This document shows positions 56,892 through 64,000 of a stretch of 64,000 nucleotides of DNA, piece after piece (the first letter of the stretch is position 1; every line of letters begins with the position of its first letter). The translations under genes were made by a program, and so were the position numbers. The DNA lies in the NCBI RefSeq assembly GCF_042665155.1, contig NZ_JBHTCG010000002.1:124001-188000 (forward strand), given 5' to 3'. The notes beneath the pieces were generated by a model. That model saw only the letters and a program-made list of their open reading frames with translations. It had not been told where the DNA came from and did not search any database. The stretch comes from Sphaerisporangium rhizosphaerae. Lineage in GTDB: Bacteria; Actinomycetota; Actinomycetes; Streptosporangiales; Streptosporangiaceae.

Positions 56892-57749
56892 TCACGATCG
56901 TTCCACGATGTAGTGGCCGCCGGCGGTGAACCCGGTCACCTGGGCGCCGTCCTCCAGCAGCCCGCCGAGCACGTCCCGGACGGCGTGCCGCCATGCCCTG
57001 GCCGTCGCCGGGTCGCGGGGCCGGAGCGTCTCGATGTCCCTCGGCGTCCCCACCAGCAGCGTCCGGCCGTCCATGGAGCCCCGCGCCGGGCGGCCGTCCT
57101 CCTCCGCCAGCGCCACCACCGCGCCGCCGGGCACGGCCACCGGCCGCGCCGCCCCCGAGCAGGCGGCCTCGACGCGCGGATCGTCCAGCGGCCACACCGC
57201 GAGCAGCCGGTCGGACTCGTCGCCGGCGTTGATGGCGTCCCCCATGGCCCCGTAGAAGGACTCCAGGTAGCGCTCCGGGCGGGCGCCGAGCTTGGTGAGG
57301 TTGAAGTGTGCGTTGCGGCGCACCAGCGGGTCGTAGGTCCAGGAGATCACGCCGAGGCCGCGCGTCAGGGCCCAGGCCCGCTGGTGGAGCTTGAGGGCGA
57401 ACCCGATGCCCCGGCCGCGGGCGCAGCCGGTGACGTGGGAGTGCAGGGCCCGGCCGGAGGGAGCCGCGAAGAAGCCGACGCTCGCGCCCACCAGGCCGCC
57501 GTCCCCGAACGCGCCGCTGACGTAGTTGCCGCTGTGGGCGAAGGCGATCAGCAGCTCGACGTTGATCGGGGCGTGGCCGGGCTCGGTCTCCCAGATGCCG
57601 TCGTACAGCTCGACGACCTGCTCGAACTCGGCGATCTCCCGCAGTTCGCGCACCTTGACGCCCGCCCGCCGGGCCGCCGCCTCGAACCGGCCGGTGGCCG
57701 CGTCGCCCCGCCCGGAGGGGGAGTCGGCGGGCTTCCCGGCCTGGTTCAC
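56892..57749 (-). CDS. GNAT acyltransferase of the racemase-associated type (putative D-amino-acid N-succinyltransferase)
   Basis: The protein has 285 residues. The acetyl-CoA-fold GNAT core is seen as LVGASVGFFA, ALHSHVTGCARGRGIGFALKLHQRAWALTRGLGVISWTYDPLVRRNAHFNLTKLGA (the R/Q-x-x-G-x-G/A loop is GRGIGFA). This long GNAT form, with its YDPL...N..FN.TKLGA pattern, is the one found beside N-succinylamino-acid racemases. There it succinylates D-amino acids. The GTG 57749 overlaps the dipeptidase stop (GTGA) and the racemase follows after 49 nt, supporting a joint pathway. Confidence 0.82.
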   Translation of the reverse strand: MNQAGKPADSPSGRGDAATGRFEAAARRAGVKVRELREIAEFEQVVELYDGIWETEPGHAPINVELLIAFAHSGNYVSGAFGDGGLVGASVGFFAAPSGRALHSHVTGCARGRGIGFALKLHQRAWALTRGLGVISWTYDPLVRRNAHFNLTKLGARPERYLESFYGAMGDAINAGDESDRLLAVWPLDDPRVEAACSGAARPVAVPGGAVVALAEEDGRPARGSMDGRTLLVGTPRDIETLRPRDPATARAWRHAVRDVLGGLLEDGAQVTGFTAGGHYIVERS

Positions 57750-58831
57750 CGGCTGTGCTCGGAGGCGCCGGCCGCCGCCGGCACGCCGGGAGCGTGCTCC
57801 GCCGGGCGGCCGAGCTCCGCGCGGAACAGGCGCATGACGTTGCCGCCGAGGATCTTGCGGATGTCCTGCTCGGCCACGCCCCGCCGGAGCAGCTCCCGCG
57901 TGACCAGCGGCATGCCCCGCGGCCCGTCCAGGCCGGGGATGGTCGCCATGGTGTCCAGCCCCGTGGTGCTGTACGACTCGCAGGGCGGGGTCAGGTCCAG
58001 CAGCACCTCGCGTATGAAGTCGGGGCCGAGGCCGACGTGGTCGACGCCGGCGACGTCCGCGATGTGCAGGATGTGGTCGGCGAGGCGTTCGATCGTGTAC
58101 CCCTCCGGCCGGTCCGACAGGAACGCGGCCAGGAAGTTGACGCAGACCACCCCGCCGCCCGCGGCGACCGCGCGCAGCTGCTCGTCGGTCAGGTTGCGGT
58201 GGTGGTCGCGCAGCACGCGGGCGGAGGAGTGCGTCGCGATCACCGGGCGGGTGGCGATCTCCAGGACGTGCGCCACGCCCGACGCGCCCAGGTGCGAGAC
58301 GTCGAACACCATGCCCAGCCGTTCCATCTCGCGCAGCACCGCGACGCCGTGGCTGGTCAGGCGGCTCTCGGTGTCGTCCTCGCCGCTGCCGTCGGCGAGC
58401 GGCGTGCGTCCCCAGTGGGCGATGGACGCCACCCGGACGCCGAGGCGGTGCAGAGTGGGCAGCAGCTCCACGCTGGCGTCCAGGCCCGGCATGCTCTCCA
58501 GGGCGATGACCAGGGCGATCTTGCCTTCGGTGAGCGCCTGGTCGATCTCGCTCCCGTCGAGGCAGACGCGCACCTCGTCGCCGTTGCCCTCGGCCAGGAC
58601 GTGGGCGCACTCGATCATGCGCAGGGTCTGCCGGAGCGCGCCCTCGGGGCGGAAGTGCACGTCGATGAAGGCCGGCAGCACCTGCACGTCCACGCCGCCC
58701 TCGCGAAGCTGCGGCAGCCACTGCTCGCGGAAGAACGACGCCCACGTCTCCGGGGGCCGCGCGGAGACGGTCATCAGCAGGTCGTTGTGGGTGTCCGCCA
58801 CGATGGCGTCCCGATGCAGGTCTGCGTACAC
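57746..58831 (-). CDS. M19-family (renal/membrane dipeptidase-like) peptidase
   Basis: The protein has 361 residues. Zinc ligands of the family are visible: HND near the start (His15, Asp17 in ADTHNDLL), Glu in VIALESMPGL, His in DVSHLG and IATHSSAR, with the substrate Arg/His in DHHRNLTDEQ. Family members cut dipeptides with D- or dehydro-residues at the C-terminus, which links naturally to the downstream racemase. GTG 58831 is preceded by GGGGAGG. No signal peptide is seen, so it is probably cytoplasmic. First gene of the operon. Confidence 0.88.
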   Translation of the reverse strand: MYADLHRDAIVADTHNDLLMTVSARPPETWASFFREQWLPQLREGGVDVQVLPAFIDVHFRPEGALRQTLRMIECAHVLAEGNGDEVRVCLDGSEIDQALTEGKIALVIALESMPGLDASVELLPTLHRLGVRVASIAHWGRTPLADGSGEDDTESRLTSHGVAVLREMERLGMVFDVSHLGASGVAHVLEIATRPVIATHSSARVLRDHHRNLTDEQLRAVAAGGGVVCVNFLAAFLSDRPEGYTIERLADHILHIADVAGVDHVGLGPDFIREVLLDLTPPCESYSTTGLDTMATIPGLDGPRGMPLVTRELLRRGVAEQDIRKILGGNVMRLFRAELGRPAEHAPGVPAAAGASEHSR

Positions 58832-59052
58832 GTGGATCCTCCCCGGCGCCGGCGCCGCTCCCTCGCGCTCCTCGCTCCGACGGTATACGCACGCCGGTAC
58901 CACCGGTGTCCAGGGGCCGGACGAGGAGGTGACCTGGGCGGGGCGGGACGGCGCCGGCCGGACGAACCTCCCCGGAGTCGCGGCCGGCCGGCGGCGACCT
59001 CCCGGGCGGCGTTCGACGCCTCCCCGGATCCGCGGACGGGACCCGGCGAGGG

Positions 59053-60495
59053 TCACCCGAAGCGGTACGCCTCGCGGCGCGGCGCGCGGGTGATGCGGCG
59101 GTACACGGTGGTCGGCCGCGGCCAGTTGTTGGTCACCCGGCCCGCGTCGTTCTTGTACCAGCTGTGGCAGCTCGCCTGCCACACCGTGCGCTCCATGGCG
59201 GCGTGGAGCGCCCGGCGCCAGGCGTCCATGGCGGTCTGCCGTACCTCCATCGGGCCGTGCGCCCGCAGCAGCGTCAGGCAGCCCATGATGTACCGGACCT
59301 GCGACTCGATCATGAGGATGATCGAGTTGTGGCCCAGGTTGGTGTTCGGCCCGTACAGCAGGAACAGGTTGGGGAAGCGCGGCATGGCGATGCCCAGGTA
59401 CGCCTCCGCGCCGCCCTTCCACGTCTCGGCCAGCCGGTGGCCGTCCCGTCCGGTGATCTCGATCGGGGCCAGGAAGTCGGTCGTGTGGAACCCGGTGGCG
59501 AAGATCAGCGTGTCGGCCTCGCGCACCCGGCCGCCGGCCGTCTCGACACCGCCCGGGACGACCCGGGTGATCGGATCGGTGACCAGGTCCACGTTGGCGC
59601 GGGTCAGCGCCGGGTAGAAGTCGTTGTCGATGACGATGCGCTTGCAGCCGATGGGATAACCGGGCGTCAGTTCGGCGCGCAGCTGCGGGTCCTTCACCTG
59701 CCGCCGGAGGTGCTCCTGCGCCCGCCGGGTGACCAGGTTCCTGCTCCAGCCGTCCACCAGCGCCGGGAAGATGACGGTCTCCACGAACCTGAAGACCCGC
59801 TCGCGCTCGGCGCGCTGCAGCAACGGCACATGCTGGAAGGCCAGCCGCTCGCGTTCGCCGTACGCTCCGCCGGCCTTGGGGATCACCCAGTTCGGCGTGC
59901 GCTGGTACACGTCCAGGTGGCCGGCGACGGGCGCGATGCGCGGGATGAACTGCGCCGCCGAGGAGCCGTTGCCGATCACGGCGACGCGGCGCCCGGCCAG
60001 GTCGTGCCCGTGGTCCCAGCGGGCCGAGTGGAAGCTCGTCCCCTCGAAGGTCTCCACGCCGGGTATGCCGGGCAGGCGCGGGCGGTTCAGCTGGCCCACC
60101 CCCGAGACGACCACGTCGAACGCCCGCCGCTCGCCGCCGGCCGTCGTCACCTGCCACAGGTTCGCCCGCTCGTCGTACTCCGCGGCCGTGACCTCGGTGT
60201 TCAGCCGGAGGTGCGGGCGCAGGCCGTACTTGTCGGCGCAGTGCTCCAGGTAGGCCAGCAGCTCCGGCTGGGCCGGGTAGCGCCCCGACCAGCCCCGGTG
60301 CGGCTCGAAGGAGTAGGAGTACAGGTGGGAGGGCACGTCACAGGCCGCCCCCGGGTAGGTGTTGTCGCGCCACGTGCCGCCCAGGCCGTCCGCCTTCTCG
60401 AACACCGTGAAGGTGGTGATCCCCGCCTTCCGGAGCCGGATCGCCATGCACAGCCCGCCGAAGCCGGCGCCGATGATCGCTACCGTTGGTGCCAT
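59053..60495 (-). CDS. FAD-dependent Baeyer-Villiger-type monooxygenase
   Basis: The protein has 480 residues. The FAD site GAGFGG (9-14), the Baeyer-Villiger fingerprint FEGTSFHSARW, and an NADPH site GNGSSA are present in the usual order. DNTYPGAACDVPSHLYSYSF is the conserved segment of the family. It inserts oxygen next to a carbonyl or oxidises a heteroatom, using NADPH. The substrate is not indicated by neighbours: the gene is single, divergent from the Nif3-like gene and downstream of the dipeptidase operon on another transcript. Confidence 0.92.
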   Translation of the reverse strand: MAPTVAIIGAGFGGLCMAIRLRKAGITTFTVFEKADGLGGTWRDNTYPGAACDVPSHLYSYSFEPHRGWSGRYPAQPELLAYLEHCADKYGLRPHLRLNTEVTAAEYDERANLWQVTTAGGERRAFDVVVSGVGQLNRPRLPGIPGVETFEGTSFHSARWDHGHDLAGRRVAVIGNGSSAAQFIPRIAPVAGHLDVYQRTPNWVIPKAGGAYGERERLAFQHVPLLQRAERERVFRFVETVIFPALVDGWSRNLVTRRAQEHLRRQVKDPQLRAELTPGYPIGCKRIVIDNDFYPALTRANVDLVTDPITRVVPGGVETAGGRVREADTLIFATGFHTTDFLAPIEITGRDGHRLAETWKGGAEAYLGIAMPRFPNLFLLYGPNTNLGHNSIILMIESQVRYIMGCLTLLRAHGPMEVRQTAMDAWRRALHAAMERTVWQASCHSWYKNDAGRVTNNWPRPTTVYRRITRAPRREAYRFG

Positions 60496-60555
60496 TCGCC
60501 AGCCCTCCGGGTGTCAGGACGTACTTACGGTAGATCGTGCCGGTAGTCTGCGCAC

Positions 60556-61401
60556 GTGTCCCCGACAGCGTTGTCCGCGATCATCGCGGAACTTGAATCG
60601 ACGTATGACCCCGCTTGGGCGGAGCCCTGGGACGCTGTGGGCCTGGTTTGCGGAGACCCCGCCCAACCTGTACGGAAGATCCTGTTCGCCGTGGACCCGG
60701 TGGCGAGCGTCGCCGACGAGGCGGTGTCCTGGGGCGCCGACCTCGTCGTCACCCACCATCCGCTGTTCCTGCGCGGCACGACGACCGTGGCCGCCGACAC
60801 CGCCAAAGGCGCGCTGGTCCACCGGCTGATCAAGAACGACATCGCCCTGCACACCGCCCACACCAACGCCGACGTCGCCGATCCCGGCGTCTCCGACGCC
60901 CTGGCCAGGGCCGTCGGGCTCACCGGGGCGCTGCGCCCGCTCCAGCCCTCCTCCGGCGACCCGGCCCGCGGCCTCGGGCGCGTCGGCGACCTGGCGGCGC
61001 CCACGACCCTCGGCGACTTCGCCGCCCGGGCCGCGCGGGGCCTGCCGCGCACCGCCTGGGGCCTGCGGGTCGCCGGCGACCCGTCCCGCAAGGTGCGCAC
61101 GGTCGCCGTCAGCGGCGGCGCGGGCGACTCCCTGCTCGGCACCGCCGCCGCCGCGGGCGTCGACGTCTTCCTCACCGCCGATCTGCGGCACCATCCGGCC
61201 GGCGAGTTCATGGAGTCCGGGGGCTTCGCGGGCGGCCCGGCCCTGATCGACGCGGCCCACTGGGCGACCGAATGGCCCTGGCTGGGTCAGGCCGCCCGCA
61301 TTCTCACGTCCGGGTTGGCCGCCAAGGGGATTAATGTGGAGACGCGCGTTTCCGCGACGGTGACGGACGCCTGGACGACAACAGCACAGTGCGAGGATTA
61401 A
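60556..61401 (+). CDS. Nif3-like (DUF34) dinuclear metal-binding protein
   Basis: The protein has 281 residues. The metal His/Asp ligands are in LVVTHHPLFLRG, AVDPVASVADEA and HTNADVADPGVSDALA, plus the C-terminal DLRHHPAGEF and DAAHWATE. This is the complete NIF3/DUF34 pattern. The family has been linked to GTP cyclohydrolase-type hydrolysis and to cofactor repair, but its role is unsettled. The zinc-ribbon gene starts immediately after its stop, and the order with the RNase H fusion is conserved in actinobacteria (as in the Rv2230c-Rv2229c-Rv2228c block of Mycobacterium tuberculosis). Confidence 0.9.
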   Translation: MSPTALSAIIAELESTYDPAWAEPWDAVGLVCGDPAQPVRKILFAVDPVASVADEAVSWGADLVVTHHPLFLRGTTTVAADTAKGALVHRLIKNDIALHTAHTNADVADPGVSDALARAVGLTGALRPLQPSSGDPARGLGRVGDLAAPTTLGDFAARAARGLPRTAWGLRVAGDPSRKVRTVAVSGGAGDSLLGTAAAAGVDVFLTADLRHHPAGEFMESGGFAGGPALIDAAHWATEWPWLGQAARILTSGLAAKGINVETRVSATVTDAWTTTAQCED

Positions 61402-62142
61402 GTGAAAGCTGCCCCTGAAGCACAGAAGCGCCTGCTCGAGCTCGCCGAGCTCGACGCCGTCCTGGACAGGCTGGCCCATCGCCGCCGCACGCTTCCCGAG
61501 CTGGCCGAGATCGACGAGCGCGCCGCCAAGCTCGCCCGGCTCGCCACCGAGGTGATCGGCGCCGAGACCCGCGCGGGTGACCTCGCCCGCGAGCAGACCA
61601 AGGCCGAGTCCGACGTGGACGCCGTCCGGGTGCGCTCCGAGCGCGACCAGAAGCGCCTGGACTCCGGCCAGGTCTCCTCGCCCAAGGACCTGTCCAACCT
61701 GCAGTCCGAGATCGCCTCGCTGCACCGCCGCCAGGGCGACCTGGAGGACGTCGTCCTTGAGATCATGGAGCGCCGGGAGGCCGCGGAGGCCAACGTCGCG
61801 CGCCTGTCCGCCGAGCGCACCGAGATCGGCGCGGGCCTGACCACGCTGGAGGAGAAGCGCGACATCGCCCTCGCCGAGCTGGACAAGGAGAGCGGGGAGG
61901 CCAAGGGCCGGCGCGGAGGCATCACCGCCGACATCCCCGCCGACCTGCTCGCCCTGTACGAGAAGCTGCGCGGGCAGTACGGCGTCGGCGCCGCCATGCT
62001 GCACGGCGGGCGCTGCCAGGGCTGCAAGGTGTCGCTTTCGATCGCCGACCTCAACCGCATCAGGGCCGCCGCCCACGACGAGGTCGTCCGCTGCGAGGAG
62101 TGCCGCAGGATCCTGGTGCGCACGCCCGAGTCCGGCCTGTGA
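61402..62142 (+). CDS. Coiled-coil protein with C4 zinc ribbon
   Basis: The protein has 246 residues. A long antiparallel coiled coil (about 10-185, Glu/Lys/Arg/Ala heptads) leads to a C-terminal zinc ribbon with CQGC (about 205) and CEEC (about 233). This is the C4-type/CT398-like family found next to Nif3 and RNase H genes. A nucleic-acid or ribosome-linked role is suspected, not shown. GTG 61402 follows the previous stop directly, and its own stop overlaps the next start (GTGA), so three genes are coupled. Confidence 0.9.
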   Translation: MKAAPEAQKRLLELAELDAVLDRLAHRRRTLPELAEIDERAAKLARLATEVIGAETRAGDLAREQTKAESDVDAVRVRSERDQKRLDSGQVSSPKDLSNLQSEIASLHRRQGDLEDVVLEIMERREAAEANVARLSAERTEIGAGLTTLEEKRDIALAELDKESGEAKGRRGGITADIPADLLALYEKLRGQYGVGAAMLHGGRCQGCKVSLSIADLNRIRAAAHDEVVRCEECRRILVRTPESGL

Positions 62143-63449
62143 ACCTCGTCGTCGAGGCCGACGGCGGCTCCCGCGGCAACCCCGGCCCCGCCGGGTACGG
62201 CGCGGTCGTCAAGGACACCGACGGCCAGGTGCTGGCCGAGGCCGCCGACGCCCTCGGCGTCGCCACCAACAACGTCGCCGAGTACCAGGGCCTGATCGCC
62301 GGCCTGCGGTCGGCCCTCGCGCTCGGCGGCGAGGGCGCCGCGGTCGAGGTCCGCATGGACTCCAAGCTGGTCATCGAGCAGATGGCCGGCCGGTGGAAGA
62401 TCAAGCACGAGGGCCTGCGGCCGCTCGCCCGCGAGGCCGCCGCGCTGGCCGGTCGCCTGCGGGTCAGCTGGACGTGGATCCCCCGCGAGCGCAACCGCGA
62501 CGCCGACCGGCTGGCCAACGAGGCCATGGACGCCGCCGCCCAAGGCGACCGCTGGCGTCCCGGCTCCCGCACGGCGCCCCCGTCGAGCCCCCAGCCCACG
62601 ACCCCGCCCGGTCTGAGCCCCACAGCACCGCCGAACCTCGCGGCCACGGCCCCGCCCGGTGCCGGGCCCACGGCACCGTCGAGTTCGGGAACCACCACAC
62701 CGCCCGGCGCGGGCGCCGTACCGTCGAACCTGCAGACCGACCTCCAGGCCGCTCTGCACCCCGCGGTGTCGTCCGGCGCGCGGGCGACGGCGTCCTCGGA
62801 CGGCACGGGCAGCGGATGGATGGGCCCGGCGCGCACCGCCACGACCTTCCTGCTGCTGCGGCACGGCGAGACGCCGTTCTCCGTCGAACGCCGCTTCTCC
62901 GGCACCGGCGACCCCGAGCTGACCCCCAAGGGCGTCGCCCAGGCCGAGGCCGCCGCCGCCCGGCTGTCCCGTCCGCCGTACGAGATCGACGTGATCGTCA
63001 GCTCTCCGCTCCGGCGCGCCCAGGGCACCGCCGAGATCGTCGCCGCGCGCGCCGGCCTGAAGGTCGCCGTCGACCAGGGGCTGCGCGAGGTCGACTTCGG
63101 CGCGTGGGAGGGGCACACCTTCACCGAGATCCAGCGCCGCTGGCCCGCCGAGCTCGAGGCATGGCTCGCCGACCCGTCGGTGGCCCCGCCCGGCGGCGAG
63201 AGCTTCGACCAGGCGGCGGCCCGCGTCCAGGCCGCCAAGGAACGCCTGCTGCTCGACCACAAGGGCAAGAAGGTCCTGGTCGTGTCGCACGTGACGCCCA
63301 TCAAGCTGCTGCTGCGCTTCGCGCTGCTCGCGCCCTCCGCCGCGCTGTACCGCATGCACCTCGACGTCGCGTCCCTGTCCACCGTCGACTACTTCCCCGA
63401 CGGCCCCGAGCTGGTCAGATCCCTCAACGACACCGCCCACCTCCGCTGA
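62139..63449 (+). CDS. Bifunctional RNase HI / histidine phosphatase
   Basis: The protein has 436 residues. The N-terminal RNase HI has Asp8 (EADGGSRGNPGPAGYG), Glu in NNVAEYQGL, Asp in RMDSKLVIEQ and Asp in RNRDADRLANEA, the full DEDD set. A Pro/Thr/Ser-rich linker (about 147-225), longer and more repetitive than I expect for the family, leads to a phosphoglycerate-mutase-type phosphatase with Arg241-His242 (LLRHGETPFS) and the second His in VVSHVTPIK. The same fusion is Rv2228c in M. tuberculosis, where it removes RNA from hybrids and has alpha-ribazole-phosphatase-type activity. GTG 62139 overlaps the zinc-ribbon stop. Confidence 0.92.
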   Translation: MNLVVEADGGSRGNPGPAGYGAVVKDTDGQVLAEAADALGVATNNVAEYQGLIAGLRSALALGGEGAAVEVRMDSKLVIEQMAGRWKIKHEGLRPLAREAAALAGRLRVSWTWIPRERNRDADRLANEAMDAAAQGDRWRPGSRTAPPSSPQPTTPPGLSPTAPPNLAATAPPGAGPTAPSSSGTTTPPGAGAVPSNLQTDLQAALHPAVSSGARATASSDGTGSGWMGPARTATTFLLLRHGETPFSVERRFSGTGDPELTPKGVAQAEAAAARLSRPPYEIDVIVSSPLRRAQGTAEIVAARAGLKVAVDQGLREVDFGAWEGHTFTEIQRRWPAELEAWLADPSVAPPGGESFDQAAARVQAAKERLLLDHKGKKVLVVSHVTPIKLLLRFALLAPSAALYRMHLDVASLSTVDYFPDGPELVRSLNDTAHLR

Positions 63450-63571
63450 CCCCGCACTCCTGACGCGCTTCGCCGCCTGCCGGCGCCGTCCCGGCATGCC
63501 GCGACGACGCGGAGGCGTGGACGCTCACCGCGGCGCCCGTCCCATATGGCCTGGTCGTGCTTGTCATCGGG

Positions 63572-63599
63572 TTGGCGGCGACTTGTGATCCGATAGAGT
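63572..63599 (+). promoter_or_regulatory. Candidate promoter of rnpB
   Basis: TTGGCG (63572-63577) and TAGAGT (63594-63599) are separated by 16 bp. The start would fall near 63606, at the expected 5' end of the RNA. Assigned by consensus only. Confidence 0.4.
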
Positions 63600-63605
63600 G
63601 GGACG

Positions 63606-64000
63606 ACAGCGGACGAGTCGGCCGGGCGACCGCGTCGGGGCTCTTCGAGCCCCGCCGAGGAAGGTCCGGGCTCCACAGGGCAAGGTGGTCGGTAACGCCG
63701 ACCCGGGGTGACCCGCGGGACAGTGCCACAGAAAACAGACCGCCTCCCCTTCGCGGGAGGTAAGGGTGAAACGGTGGTGTAAGAGACCACCAGCGCCCAC
63801 GGTGACGTGGGCGGCTAGGTAAACCCCACCTGGAGCAAGGTCAAGAAGGGGTCTCTTCGGAGACCCCGCGCGCGGCGTTCGAGGGTGACCCGCCCGAGTC
63901 GCGCGGGTAGACCGCTTGAGGCCACCGGCAACGGCGGTCCTAGATGGATGGTCGCCCCTTTGCACCAGCAAAGGACAAAACCCGGCCTACAGGCCGACTC
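63606..64000 (+). ncRNA. rnpB: RNase P RNA, bacterial type A
   Basis: The catalytic RNA of tRNA 5' maturation. Universal core elements are in order: GAGGAAGGTCCGGGCTCCAC (near 63655), CAGGGCAAGGTGG, GTGCCACAGAAA (CR-III region), GGTAAGGGTGAAACGGTGG, AGAGACCACC, and at the 3' side AGATGGATGGTCGCC, GGACAAAACCCGGC and ACAGGCCGACTC. The 5' boundary is estimated from the -10 box. The 3' end reaches or slightly exceeds the window edge, so a few final bases may be missing. It follows the RNase H fusion by 156 nt. Confidence 0.95.

Overview
The window is a stretch of chromosome from a very GC-rich, filament-forming type of actinomycete. The basis is third-position G/C bias throughout, many GTG starts, abundant 4-nt ATGA/GTGA gene overlaps, and the conserved block Nif3-like / zinc-ribbon coiled-coil / RNase HI-phosphatase fusion / rnpB at the right end. 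A Streptosporangiales-like host (Nonomuraea or Streptosporangium type) fits the gene content, but this is inference. I see no rRNA, tRNA, CRISPR array, insertion sequence or phage genes; the only structural RNA is RNase P RNA.

Layout. 1-5 kb: 3' end of a terpene synthase, a convergent STAND/NB-ARC ATPase that lacks the usual LuxR domain, a 55-residue micro-protein and a membrane protein with a C-terminal HTH. 5-10.4 kb: aldo/keto reductase, then an ABC exporter in which the ATPase is fused to an extracytoplasmic alpha/beta hydrolase; its junction with the permease has expanded into five 83-84 bp repeats that keep stop/start overlaps. 10.4-16.9 kb: polytopic membrane protein, CopC-CopD copper pair, methyltransferase, MFS carrier and cupin protein. 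17.2-30.1 kb: hemicellulose locus with a LacI regulator, ABC oligosaccharide importer, intracellular GH5, secreted multi-CBM GH10 xylanase, intracellular GH43 and secreted GH27-CBM13, with LacI-type operators. 30.2-36.5 kb: an accessory zone with three toxin-antitoxin pairs (MazF-, VapC- and AbrB/VapC-type), a decayed copy of one of them, TetR plus SRPBCC, and secreted proteins. 36.5-41.6 kb: 99-bp direct repeats, a soluble histidine kinase without sensor, an ECF41-type sigma factor, a Pro/Gly-rich membrane protein and an orphan kinase.

41.7-58.8 kb is dominated by peptide and amino-acid metabolism. An Opp/Dpp-type importer runs from its lipoprotein (48.1 kb) to two ATPases and ends in an M24-fold protein that has lost most metal ligands; an Lrp/AsnC regulator is divergent from it. 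After an acyl-CoA synthetase, an S41 protease and a two-component system comes an M19 dipeptidase - GNAT - N-succinylamino-acid-racemase operon, which resembles the known D- to L-amino-acid conversion pathway. A Baeyer-Villiger-type flavoprotein precedes the conserved rnpB block.

How the genes work together: the LacI locus forms a complete chain for xylan-like polymers, with secreted depolymerases, an importer and cytoplasmic hydrolases. The peptide importer and the racemase operon could supply and salvage peptides containing D-residues. The strongest unexplained structures are the repeat-expanded ATPase-permease junction at 7.3-7.7 kb, the 19-bp repeats at 5.0 kb, the 99-bp repeats at 36.6 kb and the metal-ligand-depleted M24 protein.
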